The notes under the pieces were generated by a model. The model did no database searches. It saw only the letters and a list, made by a program, of their open reading frames with translations, and had not been told where the DNA came from. From Variovorax sp. N23 (GTDB lineage Bacteria > Pseudomonadota > Gammaproteobacteria > Burkholderiales > Burkholderiaceae_C): a DNA stretch of 64,000 nt. Of the stretch, positions 1-8,773 are shown one piece after another. The position numbers and the translations under genes were made by a program. Numbering within the stretch: the first letter of the stretch is position 1; each line of letters starts with the position of its first letter. The stretch lies in NCBI RefSeq assembly GCF_025486315.1, contig NZ_JAOOPY010000007.1, positions 186,001-250,000 on the forward strand, given 5' to 3'.

Positions 1-2
1 GG

Positions 3-410
3 CCCTGGGTCACCTCGGGGGTGGCGCATGCGACCGACGACCCGTACACGCTCAACCGCTTCGGTGAACTGCATGTACAGATTGCCGCCGGCACGGCCTT
101 GGCCGACCGGGCTGCGCATGCGCTCGACGCCGCCTTTGCGCAAGGCCATGCCCTGGATGCGCGGGAGCGTGCCGAGGTGTCGGTTGCCGTCGCGGAAGCC
201 AAAGTGGTGACGCACCGCGCCGGTCTGTATGCCAGCCAGGAACTGTTCGAGGTCGTCGGTGCACGCGGCACGCGCGCGGCGCTGGGCTTCGACCGCTTCT
301 GGCGCAACGTGCGCACCCACACGCTGCACGATCCACTCGACTACAAGCTCAACCTCTTGGGGCGCTGGTCGCTCAAGGGCGAGGCGCCGACGCCCTCGCT
401 CTACAACTGA
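3..410 (+). CDS. acyl-CoA dehydrogenase family protein, C-terminal part (5' end outside window)
   Basis: The frame is open from the left window edge, so the gene begins upstream. About 135 residues are visible. They are alpha-helical and carry the pattern of the C-terminal four-helix domain of SfnB/DszC-type acyl-CoA dehydrogenases, including the late HDPLDYK segment (around 105-111 from the GTG at 21) that contributes to the flavin/active-site region in this family. Known members are flavin monooxygenases or dehydrogenases acting on organosulfur compounds or acyl-CoA; the substrate cannot be told from this fragment. A second, decayed member of the same family lies on the opposite strand at 1935-2812, so this locus once carried two paralogs. 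Confidence 0.8.
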   Translation, partial: PWVTSGVAHATDDPYTLNRFGELHVQIAAGTALADRAAHALDAAFAQGHALDARERAEVSVAVAEAKVVTHRAGLYASQELFEVVGARGTRAALGFDRFWRNVRTHTLHDPLDYKLNLLGRWSLKGEAPTPSLYN

Positions 411-669
411 CGCTGTTTCCAGTGGTCCGGGCTCGGCGTGGCGGCCGCGGGTTGCTCATGGCGATCCGACGCCGCGCGATCAGGTCGGCAAGGACCAGCG
501 GGTATGCGAAATGCAGATAAGCACATCGCCAATGGGTTGTTCCCTTTTTCGGCGATGTCTTCGACACTGCGCTCATGCTCACCTTGACGAGGACGACATG
601 ACGCCAGTCGACAACCGATTCCAGGGCGACGCCAAGCCCTGCCTCCTGCAGTAACTCTGCACCCGCGAC

Positions 670-1254
670 ATGGGCGTGCTCGTGTATTTTGATGCCGACG
701 GCACTTGGCAGGACACCCATGTCTGCGACGGCTCGATCGCGCAGCAACTGCTGCGGTACGGGTTGGCGTGGGGCCGCTGGCCGGAGCGGGAGTCCATTGC
801 GGCCGACGCACCGCTCGATGCAGTTCTCGATCACTGGCACGATGAAATCTCGGCGCTGCGCGAGCGCTTTTCGATCGCCCACATCGACCGGGTCACGCTG
901 ACGCCCAACCATGCCGACTGGGCGACCCTTCGCTCCCAGTTCATCACCGAGCACACACACGCGGACGCCGAAATCCGCTGTTTCCTTGACGGCACCGGCC
1001 TCTTCTACGTGCGCACCAGTGATGGCTTCATCGGACTTTTTTGCGAGGCGGGTGAATGGGTGGCCTTGCCTGCCGGCATTCGGCATTTCTTCGATGCCGG
1101 CGAGGCCCCGCAATTCGACGCGTTGCGCCTCTTCTCGCAGACCAGCGGCTGGGTAGCGCACCCCACTGGCACGACCGCGGCCCCCTTGCCGCTGCTCGAT
1201 GACTTCGTGGCACAGATGTTCGAGCTGACCGGCAACGTCGTCGACGACGAGTGA
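670..1254 (+). CDS. mtnD: acireductone dioxygenase-like cupin (methionine salvage)
   Basis: A 194-aa single-domain cupin. Acireductone dioxygenase oxidises 1,2-dihydroxy-3-keto-5-methylthiopentene in the methionine salvage pathway, using Fe or Ni bound by three His and one Glu. The metal motif is visible as EHTHADAEIR (HxH followed four residues later by Glu), and the distal His is in PAGIRHFF. Length matches the family (about 180-200 aa). The ATG at 670 is chosen because the family N-terminus starts close to it; no convincing Shine-Dalgarno precedes it. No other salvage genes are visible, although partners could lie outside the window. About 260 nt upstream of it hold no recognisable gene. 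Confidence 0.8.
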   Translation: MGVLVYFDADGTWQDTHVCDGSIAQQLLRYGLAWGRWPERESIAADAPLDAVLDHWHDEISALRERFSIAHIDRVTLTPNHADWATLRSQFITEHTHADAEIRCFLDGTGLFYVRTSDGFIGLFCEAGEWVALPAGIRHFFDAGEAPQFDALRLFSQTSGWVAHPTGTTAAPLPLLDDFVAQMFELTGNVVDDE

Positions 1255-1357
1255 TCTCGGCGCAGGCTGCAAAGAACCGAGGATTCAAACTCGCTTTCGG
1301 TCTTTGCGTCGTGAAGCAGTGCGCTGCAGAATTCCTGACAACAGACGAAGGAACGCC

Positions 1358-1567
1358 ATGACATCTCTTCCACAAGCTTCTCCGGCCGAACGGTCGCAAC
1401 AGGTGATCGGCCTGACCGCGAGCGCTTGGATGGTGTCGCCTTACAAACCGCATGCGCAGGCACGCCGTGCGCCCCATGGCTATGTGCCGCTGCGCGCACA
1501 GCGCCGGTTGCAGGCGATGGTGACGCGCAGCCTGCCTGGATGCTGGGAGCTGGCGCATTCCTGGTAA
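1358..1567 (+). CDS. small hypothetical protein
   Basis: A 69-aa frame with a good ribosome binding site (GAAGGA, 7-8 nt before ATG 1358). It is basic and rich in Arg and Ala, with no signal peptide or recognised domain. It lies between the intact mtnD gene and a stretch of decayed genes, so it may itself be the 5' part of a truncated gene. I do not recognise it. Confidence 0.35.
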   Translation: MTSLPQASPAERSQQVIGLTASAWMVSPYKPHAQARRAPHGYVPLRAQRRLQAMVTRSLPGCWELAHSW

Positions 1568-1639
1568 CCCGCAGAGCGCGTCGCCGCGCGTTCCACTCGC
1601 GTAGGAGGGCGAAGTTTGGCGGCGCCAGGCCGCCGTGAC

Positions 1640-1890
1640 GCCAGGGCCGCAAACCGTCACCTATCCCATCTCGTGGGTGACTTCTGAGTACCGCCGCTGC
1701 GGGTCGATCCGGTCTACACCATGATCGCCGAGATGTACCAGCCCATGGTGATGCTGGGACAAGCTGGTGCAGCTCTCGGACATCGACGTAAGAACGGCGA
1801 CCCTGCTCGCCGTGCCGAGTTCCAGGCGACGGCCACGTGCATCCACTACATGCTGTTCGAGGAAGAAGTCGAGGAGGGCGCTCCTCCATG
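1640..1890 (+). pseudogene. decayed plus-strand coding segment, unknown family
   Basis: Protein-like sequence is split over frames: one frame reads TVTYPISWVTSEY, a neighbouring frame continues PLRVDPVYTMIAEMYQPMV up to about 1755 and again FQATATCIHYMLFEEEVEEG before a stop at 1888. A third frame reads WDKLVQLSDIDV around 1761-1796. Switching frames twice within 200 nt is what a frameshifted gene relic gives. I could not assign a family. It may be chance coding potential in GC-rich DNA. Confidence 0.25.
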
Positions 1891-1934
1891 AGTTCATCGT
1901 TGACCCCGCCGATCCGGCCCAAACGCTCAGGTTG

Positions 1935-2812
1935 ACGCCGGCGCGCGCGTGCCCACACCCCAGTAGAAGGTCGGCCGGGTGCCGTTCAGCGCTTTGTCGC
2001 CTATCACCCGCGCCTTGTAGATCACGGGGTTGTGCGAGGCCAGCGTCGAACAGGCGCGTGGCAGCACCCAGCACGGCGTCGGTGACGACGACCTGCGCCT
2101 TGCCGGCAGGCAGTTCTACGTCGACGAGCAGTTCGTCCGACAAGGGCTCGCCCTGCGGGCGCAGCCGGTCGATCTCGCCGAGCCCGCGTGCCACCTCGCG
2201 CGCGGCGAGCGTGGCCACGAAGGCCGTGCTCGAAAGCTGGCCGATCACTTGCTGCACCAGCGGGTGATCGCGTGGCACCGCGCCGCTGCCGTGGCTGAAC
2301 ACGCGCTTGCGCGGCTGGACGAAGGCGACTGCGTCGCGCTCGATCGCACGTGCAATGCCGGCCAGCGTGGCGATGTGGAAGAGCGGGAACACCGCGGTCA
2401 TCGGCATCGCACCGGTGCGCGAGAAATCGACGATGTGCGCGGCCTCGACAGGCACGCGGTCGAAGAGCGTGGTGCCCGAAGGGGTCAGCCGCTGGCCGAA
2501 GCCGTTCCAGTCGTCGACGCGCTCCACGCCCGGTGCGTTGGTGCGCACCAGGGCCAGGGTGCGCCACTGCGCGGGGTCGGTGTCGTCGCGCTGTACGGTG
2601 ACACCGACCCAGTGGGCGTAGAGCGTTCCGGTGCTGTAGAACTTATCGCCGCTCAGCAGCCACGCGCCGTTCGCGCCGAATACGCGGGTCTGCAACTGGC
2701 CGAGCGCGCCTTCGCCGGCCTCGGTGGTCGCGTTGCCGAAAATCGCTCCGTCGGCCACGGGGCGCGCTGGTCGGGCGTGAGCTCCACCAGCACGCGCTCG
2801 ACGAAGCCGAAA
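1935..2812 (-). pseudogene. acyl-CoA dehydrogenase (SfnB/DszC-like), truncated and frameshifted
   Basis: Reading leftward, the relic starts in FGFVERVLVELTPDQRAPW in one frame (2810-2750), shifts frame, then runs IFGNATTEAG, WLLSGDKFYSTGTLYAHW and DWNGFGQRLTPSGTTLFD, all typical of the flavin-binding middle domain. After RLFDAG near 2030 the frame breaks again with loss of about 20 residues and resumes as ASHNPVIYKARVIGDKALNG, the C-terminal signature. The first 80 or so residues are missing; the junction near 2811 is with an integrase relic. Two frame breaks and a missing 5' end make it non-functional. It is a paralog of the gene at 3-410. Confidence 0.75.
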
Positions 2813-3012
2813 ACTGGACAACCACCGTTAAGGGTACAGGCAGGCTTAACGCACGGCCATAGCGGGCGCCGAACCAAGCCGCCTCAGTAACGCAGCGCCG
2901 AGCGGTAGGACGCCAGCGTATTGGCCGATTCACCCTCACGAAACAGCTCGCGCGCCGCGTCTTCAACCATGTGCGAGAGGCGTTCGGGATCGTGCAGCGG
3001 CTAGCGCTTCAA
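2811..3012 (-). pseudogene. tyrosine integrase, N-terminal relic
   Basis: Reading leftward from 3012 the sequence encodes LKR-stop-PLHDPERLSHMVEDAA and ELFREGESANTLASYRSALRY, then a stop and frameshift, then ARYGRALSLPVPLTVVVQF. This parallels residues 9-75 of the intact integrase at 28736-29812 (LKRHPLLDPTRLSQL, SANTLASYRSALRYWSAW, ARYGQTLRLPVPPPVVIQF) but clearly differs in nucleotide sequence, so it is an old homolog and not a recent copy. It is joined directly to the acyl-CoA dehydrogenase relic at about 2811. It marks the left scar of the island or of an earlier insertion. Confidence 0.75.
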
Positions 3013-3089
3013 GGCGAAGGTGCGCGCCAGATGCACGTGTGGAACCTGATGATGAGCGCCCATCTGTTTATTTTCATACATACGACATA

Positions 3090-3104
3090 TGATGTTAATC
3101 ATCA
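3090..3104. promoter_or_regulatory. inverted repeat in the AT-rich region upstream of the KfrA-like gene
   Basis: TGATG-TTAAT-CATCA, a 5-bp inverted repeat with a 5-nt centre, sits in a markedly AT-rich stretch (about 3060-3140) within otherwise GC-rich DNA, 130 nt before the KfrA-like start. KfrA-type proteins are known to bind inverted repeats at their own promoters, so an autoregulatory operator is plausible, but this is inference. Confidence 0.35.
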
Positions 3105-3118
3105 AGCAATGATAGCCC

Positions 3119-3139
3119 ACGGTAAACTTCATTTATCGA
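3119..3139. other. left att-like site (7-7-7 inverted repeat)
   Basis: ACGGTAA, a 7-nt spacer, then TTATCGA. The same architecture (ACGATAA, 7 nt, TTATCGT) occurs at 29882-29902 just upstream of the intact integrase. Here it lies at the corresponding distance upstream of the integrase relic at 2811-3012. Arms of 7 bp with a 7-nt centre fit a tyrosine-recombinase core site; a conserved integrase promoter operator is the alternative. The spacers match at 4 of 7 positions only, so it is not a fresh attL/attR pair. Confidence 0.4.
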
Positions 3140-3233
3140 GGTCTATTTGGTGGCCGGGCAAGCAGATGCCGTTCGAGAAGTTCGAGCGTCGTTTTTAGGC
3201 GGGGCAGGGAGCCACACGACAGAAGGGGCCAAA

Positions 3234-4316
3234 GTGAGCCAGATCGAGGAATTCAGGGGGCGCGGCATTCAGCCGGCGGACGTCTTTGCCGCGGCGGACG
3301 CCCTGCTGGCAGAAGGACAACGCCCGACCATCGAGCGGGTGCGGCTCAAGATCGGTCGCGGCTCGCCCAACACGGTCAGCCCGCTGCTCGAGCGCTGGTT
3401 TGCGACGCTCAGCGCGCGCATGGCGGGGACAGCGCCGGGCTCGTCGTCGGCAGGGCAAGAGGCCACGTCGGTTCCGGCGGCTGTGCAAAGCGCCGCCCGG
3501 TTGCTTTGGGATACAGCACGCCGCGAAGCGCAGGCCCTGGAGCAATGCGCACAGGCGAGCGTTCGAGACGAGCTGCAAGCCCGCGAAGAAGCTTTGGAGG
3601 AGGGACTAGCGACGCTCACCCAACGAGAGGTGGCGTTCGCCCAAACTCGCTCCAGCCTCGATGCCGCCTTGGCGGCGGCCCAACAGGTGGCCGAAGGATT
3701 GCGACAGCAGCTGCGAGACCAGGCGCAGGAGGCGCAGCACATGCGCAGCAACCTCGACGAACAAGTTGCGCGGCTCAACGCCCAACTGGCGAAGGCGATG
3801 GAGAGCCACGAATCCACGCACCGGGTCCACAACCAAGCGTTGGCTGCCAAAGATCAGGACTTGCGCCAGGCCGAGGAACGCCATGCACAGGAGCACCAAC
3901 GCATGCTTCTGGAGGTCGATCGCGCGCGTCAGGCGACGAAGTCGGTGGAAGCCGAGTCGGAACTCCAGCGACAGCGGCTAGTGCGCGCGGAAGGAGAGGG
4001 CGCGCAACGGCTTGCGGAGGCCCAGGCCAAGATCCAGGAGCTGCAAGACGACAGTCGAGCGACGGAGGCAGAGCTGCGAACTCAGCTCACCGCTCAAGCC
4101 GCAGAGGTTGCTGTTGCGAAGAGCGATTACACGTTGGCGCGACAAGAAATCGAGGGACTTGGCAGCCGCTTGAGCGAGGAAAGGCGCACGCATGACGCCA
4201 CTCGCGCACTGCTAGCGCAGGCGCTCGCTGCCGACGCGCGCCATCGCAGTGGGCAAGGGACTGATCCGCAGCGGCGCAAAAAAAGAGCCTCGGAATCCGG
4301 CGGCTCATCGACATAG
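3234..4316 (+). CDS. KfrA-like DNA-binding coiled-coil protein
   Basis: A 360-aa protein counted from GTG 3234, chosen because AGAAGG lies 7 nt upstream and the KfrA-type domain begins there; the frame is open further upstream to 3147. Residues about 12-60 (ADALLAEGQRPTIERVRLKI, then GSPNTVSPLLERWF) match the N-terminal winged-helix-like domain of KfrA proteins, plasmid-borne repressors and partition accessories. Residues about 100-340 are almost wholly Ala/Glu/Gln/Arg-rich heptads, a long coiled coil. The tail is basic. It is the first gene inside the left att-like site. KfrA homologs are common on plasmids and integrated elements; the role here could be self-regulation or nucleoid association. 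Confidence 0.75.
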   Translation: MSQIEEFRGRGIQPADVFAAADALLAEGQRPTIERVRLKIGRGSPNTVSPLLERWFATLSARMAGTAPGSSSAGQEATSVPAAVQSAARLLWDTARREAQALEQCAQASVRDELQAREEALEEGLATLTQREVAFAQTRSSLDAALAAAQQVAEGLRQQLRDQAQEAQHMRSNLDEQVARLNAQLAKAMESHESTHRVHNQALAAKDQDLRQAEERHAQEHQRMLLEVDRARQATKSVEAESELQRQRLVRAEGEGAQRLAEAQAKIQELQDDSRATEAELRTQLTAQAAEVAVAKSDYTLARQEIEGLGSRLSEERRTHDATRALLAQALAADARHRSGQGTDPQRRKKRASESGGSST

Positions 4317-4586
4317 CGCGCAGAAGCCAAGCTCCTGCTGAGCGCGCGCGTCCCCCCGCTACTGTGGCGAAGAGCCATTGCTGCAACTTTAGCGTCGCCA
4401 CTCCGCCCTATAGGGAGATCGGCCAGGGGCGCGCACTGTTGGCTATCTCAGCGTGCCAAGTGGGTCTCAGCCGGTAGTTGCAGGTGGTAGACAGAAGGGT
4501 GCTGCCAACGGGGCCACGCTAGTCGTGCGCTGCGACCGCTTCAGCAAGGGGCCGTGAAGCCGGGGCGGTGCATATTTTTAGGCCGC

Positions 4587-7500
4587 TTATAGACGCCTAT
4601 AAAGATTCACTTTTATATCATCAGAGAATATTCGATCCTCACTCCACGAAGAGATGATATCTCTGGAATCAAGCCACTTAACCAACTCCAAATTTTCAGG
4701 GCTGTTTTTCAGCCTCGGGGTGGCATAACCCGTTTTAATTTCAGAGAATGGACGAGGGAGATCGGCCAATGTCTGACGCACTTCTTCATCAGACATCAAA
4801 GAGTTATACTTGTTGAAGAGTGAGATTTGTATCGCGGCAGGGCGAGAATTGATTATCAACGAATGAGCACTGCTTGCTCCGATTTTTGAAAATTTTCTAT
4901 CGACACAATGAATTATCGGACCGATAAGTGCGGCTCGCTTCGGAAGGGTTGCCAGCACCTCTAAGTTCATCAATTCAATGATCCGGATCTTGGCCAAATC
5001 ATCGACATCAGACCGTAGAAGTTCTTCATGCAAATCATCGTCTAATGCGAAGCTGTCGTGATCATTGAGGTATGCGTCGATATTATTCGCAATGAAAATT
5101 ACCTGAAGATCGTCAATTGCAGCAAGAGCATTGAAGTTATCTTTTGCAAGCGTTATTTTTCTCTCCGATATCAAAATTCGAACCTTGGCAGGTTCAAGTC
5201 CTTGCGGCAGCTTTAGAAACTGATCCGGTAAAGCGCTGATATAAGCCTTGTACGCAGCATCAGATAGCGCGCCTGCATTGAGAAGGAACTGACGCAGCTT
5301 CAGTGAGTCAGCATCACTTAGGATAGGATGTTGCAGGATAGCCGCGCGCACAACATCTGAGTCGAGAAACCGAATCAGACTATCTGACTCAAAACCAGCA
5401 GCATCAATGAATGCAGCGCAGTTCTTCCAGGTTGCTTGGATCGCATTTAGTTGAAACAGTGTGGACTGAAATTTCTCAGGCACACCCTCTAGATTTGGAA
5501 GTTGCGCAGTCTGCATTTCGAGAAAATTTCGAACTGCGCCCTGATCCAGTGAATCTTGATTAAGAAGCGCAAGAATAGCGGCGACGTCCTCTTCAGAGTT
5601 TTTTGGCAATTGCAAAAGAACATCGCGCAGGTAAATATCGAAGTTTTGCTCCACCCTTTTCATCAAGGCAGGGTTGTTCATCGAGCGAACGGTGGTGAAA
5701 TTCCTCGCGCGCATTGACTCGATATCGCTTTGCCCCAGAATATGTTGGCAGATATATTCCAGATTGGCTACCGTAAGTTGGTATCGCCCCTCGTCGAACA
5801 TGAAGCGTACGATTCTCGGATGATCTTTAATTTCCATGAGGTCATTGACCTCGAAATTGAGGCAATCAAGGCGCTCCGGTGCCAATTCGGGTAGTTGTAC
5901 TAGAATTTGGTGAAGGTTCGCAGCTAAAAACACCAATAATTCATCGAAGGCGCCTGCGAGCGTTTTGAGAGTGTTTGGCGGTAGATTTGCGATCAGTTGG
6001 GCAATGTGGGAAATATTGTTTGGACTTGCAATCGCGGATGGGACAAAATTTTTCCAGACCTTGGCCAATCCCAGGAGAAACACGGACACGTCAAGGCCGC
6101 TGGTGTAATAAGCGCTGAAAAATTCTTCGCATTTCTCAAAATCAGAGGAAAGAAATTCGAAAAGTTTCGGTGCTTGAGTAACGTTAAGACCCTCGTCATT
6201 CAGAAGGGTATCGACAAGCCTGACGTTCAGGACGTAGCTCTGCCGAAAATCCTCATCGCGCATCGCTGCAATGACCTCTTTGGGATTGTCAAGTGGGAAG
6301 TTTGGCTCAGGCGTGACGAATGCCCGTATTTGAATGAGAAACCGGTTGTCATTGGGCGACAGTCGGCCCGAGTGGAAAAGTGAAGTGTATTGATAGTAGG
6401 TGTCATCGAGATGGCCTTCTAAGATCAAAAAGCGGGCGAGCTCTCCGTTCGCTGCGAAATTTTTGAAGAGGTCTTCCGTGTGGTCGGCATTTAAACGCAA
6501 CAGTTCATTTAGCTTGACCATTCGAAGCGCGGGAATCTTCGATTTCAGATCGTGAATTCTTTTCAGGACCTTGTTCTTATTATCAGCTTCCTTGGTTTTG
6601 ATCTCTTCCTTACGTTGCAAGTAGGATTTTTGAGAGTCCACCTCGGCTTGCAGGTTAGAAGAATCAGCCCAGCTCGACTGACTGTTGGCATGTCGGTAGA
6701 ACATGCGCGGGGTCACAATCAGTTCTTCGAACGCATCATGGCTTACTATTTGAGCAAGCGGAATCCACGTGTGACGATCAATACCAACATGGACGACACC
6801 GTCTGGAAGCTTCTCAATAAGCGCCATAGCATAGACTCGTCGTAATTCTCGCAAATCCGAAGGCGCCTGTCGCTCGCCAACTTCAAGTCCTTTTTCGAGC
6901 TCCTCAATCTCGCTTCTATATCTGGCTTCACCTTGCCTAATTAGCTCGCGTTGGCGATTCAATATTGCAGCAAGATTCCCCGCGCCGCGGTGCAGTTGCT
7001 CAAAATCCCTCGGATAGACGTTCTTATAGATTAGGATCGCCAGGAGCTTGTTGGCATCAAGCAGGTTTTCGCCATCAGTTTCCAAATTAGCCACATAGAT
7101 AGCGTACTCATTAAAAATATTATGGATTAACCTCAGGTCATTCAGATAGCGTGAAACTTCTCGCAGAAACTGTCGATCGAGACGCTCGTCAAGTGCAAGT
7201 CTTCTCCCTTGCTCCAATACCATATCGATCGAATTTGACGTATTTATGATTGGTATTACAGGAATAATAAATTCAAAGAACTTGGTTCGGTCGGTGTTGG
7301 CAAACATGTCATCGCGCAGGGCGTAGAGAAACCTGATGGTCCGTTTTACGCCTGCATTCCCGTTTATGAGGCTATTAATCTCGCGTAATGTCACGAAGAT
7401 TTCGCTGTCATTGAATCGATCTAGGTCCTCAATGATTACAAGATCGTAGTCGGTTGATTGAAAGAAATATAGTATTTCATCCAAGTGACGATTCAATATT

Positions 7501-8216
7501 GATGTTTGGTCATCATGTGCGGGCCGTATCTCAACGTCTTTTAATGAAACGCTCTTGAGGGATAGACCGAAACTAGCAACATAAAAATGATGCAACGTCA
7601 TCCATAAGAACAGTACAGCGAACGCGCAAATTCCGAGCCTGAATCCATTGCTGAGGGCAAACGGAGTGAAAAACACACCGTTGATGACATCCTTTCGTTG
7701 ACTAAACACGTACCAAAGCGCGAGAACTCCTAGCGTTATATACAACGATTTAAAGATCGACCAAACACCAGGTGACTGAATTCGTTTAAACCGTGACAGC
7801 GGGAGTTTGTTTGCATCTGCGCCGTACAACATCTGCTGCAGAATACTTCTCTCAATCTCTTGGCGGCTCACTTTCTCGCCATCCGAACTAGCCTCGGGGA
7901 CGAACGCAGCAAGCGAGATATGAAGCGCAGGCCGCCGATAATTCTTAAGGAAGGATTGGATAATGCTGCTCTTTCCCGATCCATAGGGGCCTGTCAGAGC
8001 AATATTGGAAACCTGCGGATTGTTCGTGGCAAACAGAATCGCTTCGGAATACACCCCGGCCTGATCCGCCTTATCGGTCGGCGCGAGATCCAAGAACTTC
8101 GGTTTGGTGTCGACTGAACTGCCTTTATCTTCCAACCAAGACAATGCGCTATCGAGAAATTTCGCAAGCCTGCGAGTTAAGAGGCTAAGGGTTTTTTTCA
8201 TGCGACTGGTCGTCAT
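4587..8216 (-). CDS. YobI-like membrane P-loop NTPase
   Basis: A 1209-aa protein. Walker A is GPYGSGKSS (76-84). Two hydrophobic segments follow at about 151-171 and 193-214. Walker B is LVIIEDLDRF (259-268) with a downstream FLYALRDDMF (296-305). This order, an NTPase fold interrupted by two membrane segments before Walker B, fits the YobI/KAP-type P-loop NTPases. The remaining 850 residues are helical, without a domain I recognise, and may form a sensor or scaffold. The gene is clearly more AT-rich than its neighbours, indicating a separate origin. The ATG at 8216 has no obvious ribosome binding site; an ATG at 8201 (MKKTLS) is an alternative. Membrane-bound NTPases of this type occur in defence islands, so abortive defence is plausible but unproven. 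Confidence 0.7.
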   Translation of the reverse strand: MTTSRMKKTLSLLTRRLAKFLDSALSWLEDKGSSVDTKPKFLDLAPTDKADQAGVYSEAILFATNNPQVSNIALTGPYGSGKSSIIQSFLKNYRRPALHISLAAFVPEASSDGEKVSRQEIERSILQQMLYGADANKLPLSRFKRIQSPGVWSIFKSLYITLGVLALWYVFSQRKDVINGVFFTPFALSNGFRLGICAFAVLFLWMTLHHFYVASFGLSLKSVSLKDVEIRPAHDDQTSILNRHLDEILYFFQSTDYDLVIIEDLDRFNDSEIFVTLREINSLINGNAGVKRTIRFLYALRDDMFANTDRTKFFEFIIPVIPIINTSNSIDMVLEQGRRLALDERLDRQFLREVSRYLNDLRLIHNIFNEYAIYVANLETDGENLLDANKLLAILIYKNVYPRDFEQLHRGAGNLAAILNRQRELIRQGEARYRSEIEELEKGLEVGERQAPSDLRELRRVYAMALIEKLPDGVVHVGIDRHTWIPLAQIVSHDAFEELIVTPRMFYRHANSQSSWADSSNLQAEVDSQKSYLQRKEEIKTKEADNKNKVLKRIHDLKSKIPALRMVKLNELLRLNADHTEDLFKNFAANGELARFLILEGHLDDTYYQYTSLFHSGRLSPNDNRFLIQIRAFVTPEPNFPLDNPKEVIAAMRDEDFRQSYVLNVRLVDTLLNDEGLNVTQAPKLFEFLSSDFEKCEEFFSAYYTSGLDVSVFLLGLAKVWKNFVPSAIASPNNISHIAQLIANLPPNTLKTLAGAFDELLVFLAANLHQILVQLPELAPERLDCLNFEVNDLMEIKDHPRIVRFMFDEGRYQLTVANLEYICQHILGQSDIESMRARNFTTVRSMNNPALMKRVEQNFDIYLRDVLLQLPKNSEEDVAAILALLNQDSLDQGAVRNFLEMQTAQLPNLEGVPEKFQSTLFQLNAIQATWKNCAAFIDAAGFESDSLIRFLDSDVVRAAILQHPILSDADSLKLRQFLLNAGALSDAAYKAYISALPDQFLKLPQGLEPAKVRILISERKITLAKDNFNALAAIDDLQVIFIANNIDAYLNDHDSFALDDDLHEELLRSDVDDLAKIRIIELMNLEVLATLPKRAALIGPIIHCVDRKFSKIGASSAHSLIINSRPAAIQISLFNKYNSLMSDEEVRQTLADLPRPFSEIKTGYATPRLKNSPENLELVKWLDSRDIISSWSEDRIFSDDIKVNLYRRL

Positions 8217-8773
8217 TCATTGGAATCGAATTGCGTTTTCCACAAATTTCTTATATCTACGAAGATAACCCTGCTCCAGTCGGTGAGTATGTTCAAACTC
8301 ACTTTGCGGCGGCCGGACATTATTATCTTGCTGACTTTATGGCGGTCTACTAAGAGGATCGGGAGATCCATTGGTCGCAAGCTCCTGTCCGCACGAGGTG
8401 GCCAAATAGCATCCTGCAACCGATCGCTTACGCTGACTACAGGGTTCCGCCGGCACCTGAAGCTGTCGGCTTGGTTCCGACTGGCTCGCCTTCCTACTTG
8501 AAAGCCACAAGGTCGTTGAGTTTCGGGTGACTACGAATCCGTCTGTGTTGCTACGCATCCTCAGCCCGGCCTGCTCCGACGAGCAACGTCGAGAGCCTTG
8601 CAACGGCGACGCGCGGTCCCGCGACGCTCGCATAGTGCGTGTCGACAGTGGTAAAGCTCAACTGGAGGTCAAGCATCCCGCATGCGAGAGCGTCTACCCG
8701 GGGCGTTTGACGCTGGGAGATTAGCCGAAGAATCCGTTCGGGTGAGGGAATTTAGGGTTTGTGCATTGAATGG
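8217..8773. other. 557-nt gene-free stretch
   Basis: Between the YobI-like and rloC-like genes, both read leftward. Open frames here are short and show no protein-like pattern on either strand. The part next to 8216 is AT-rich and probably carries the promoter of the YobI-like gene. No convincing terminator, repeat or RNA fold was found. Confidence 0.5.

Noticed and set aside
1661..2821. A single intact 386-aa gene on the minus strand
   Set aside because: Only its middle matches acyl-CoA dehydrogenase; the real N- and C-terminal signatures lie in other frames, so it is a pseudogene with a fortuitously open frame.
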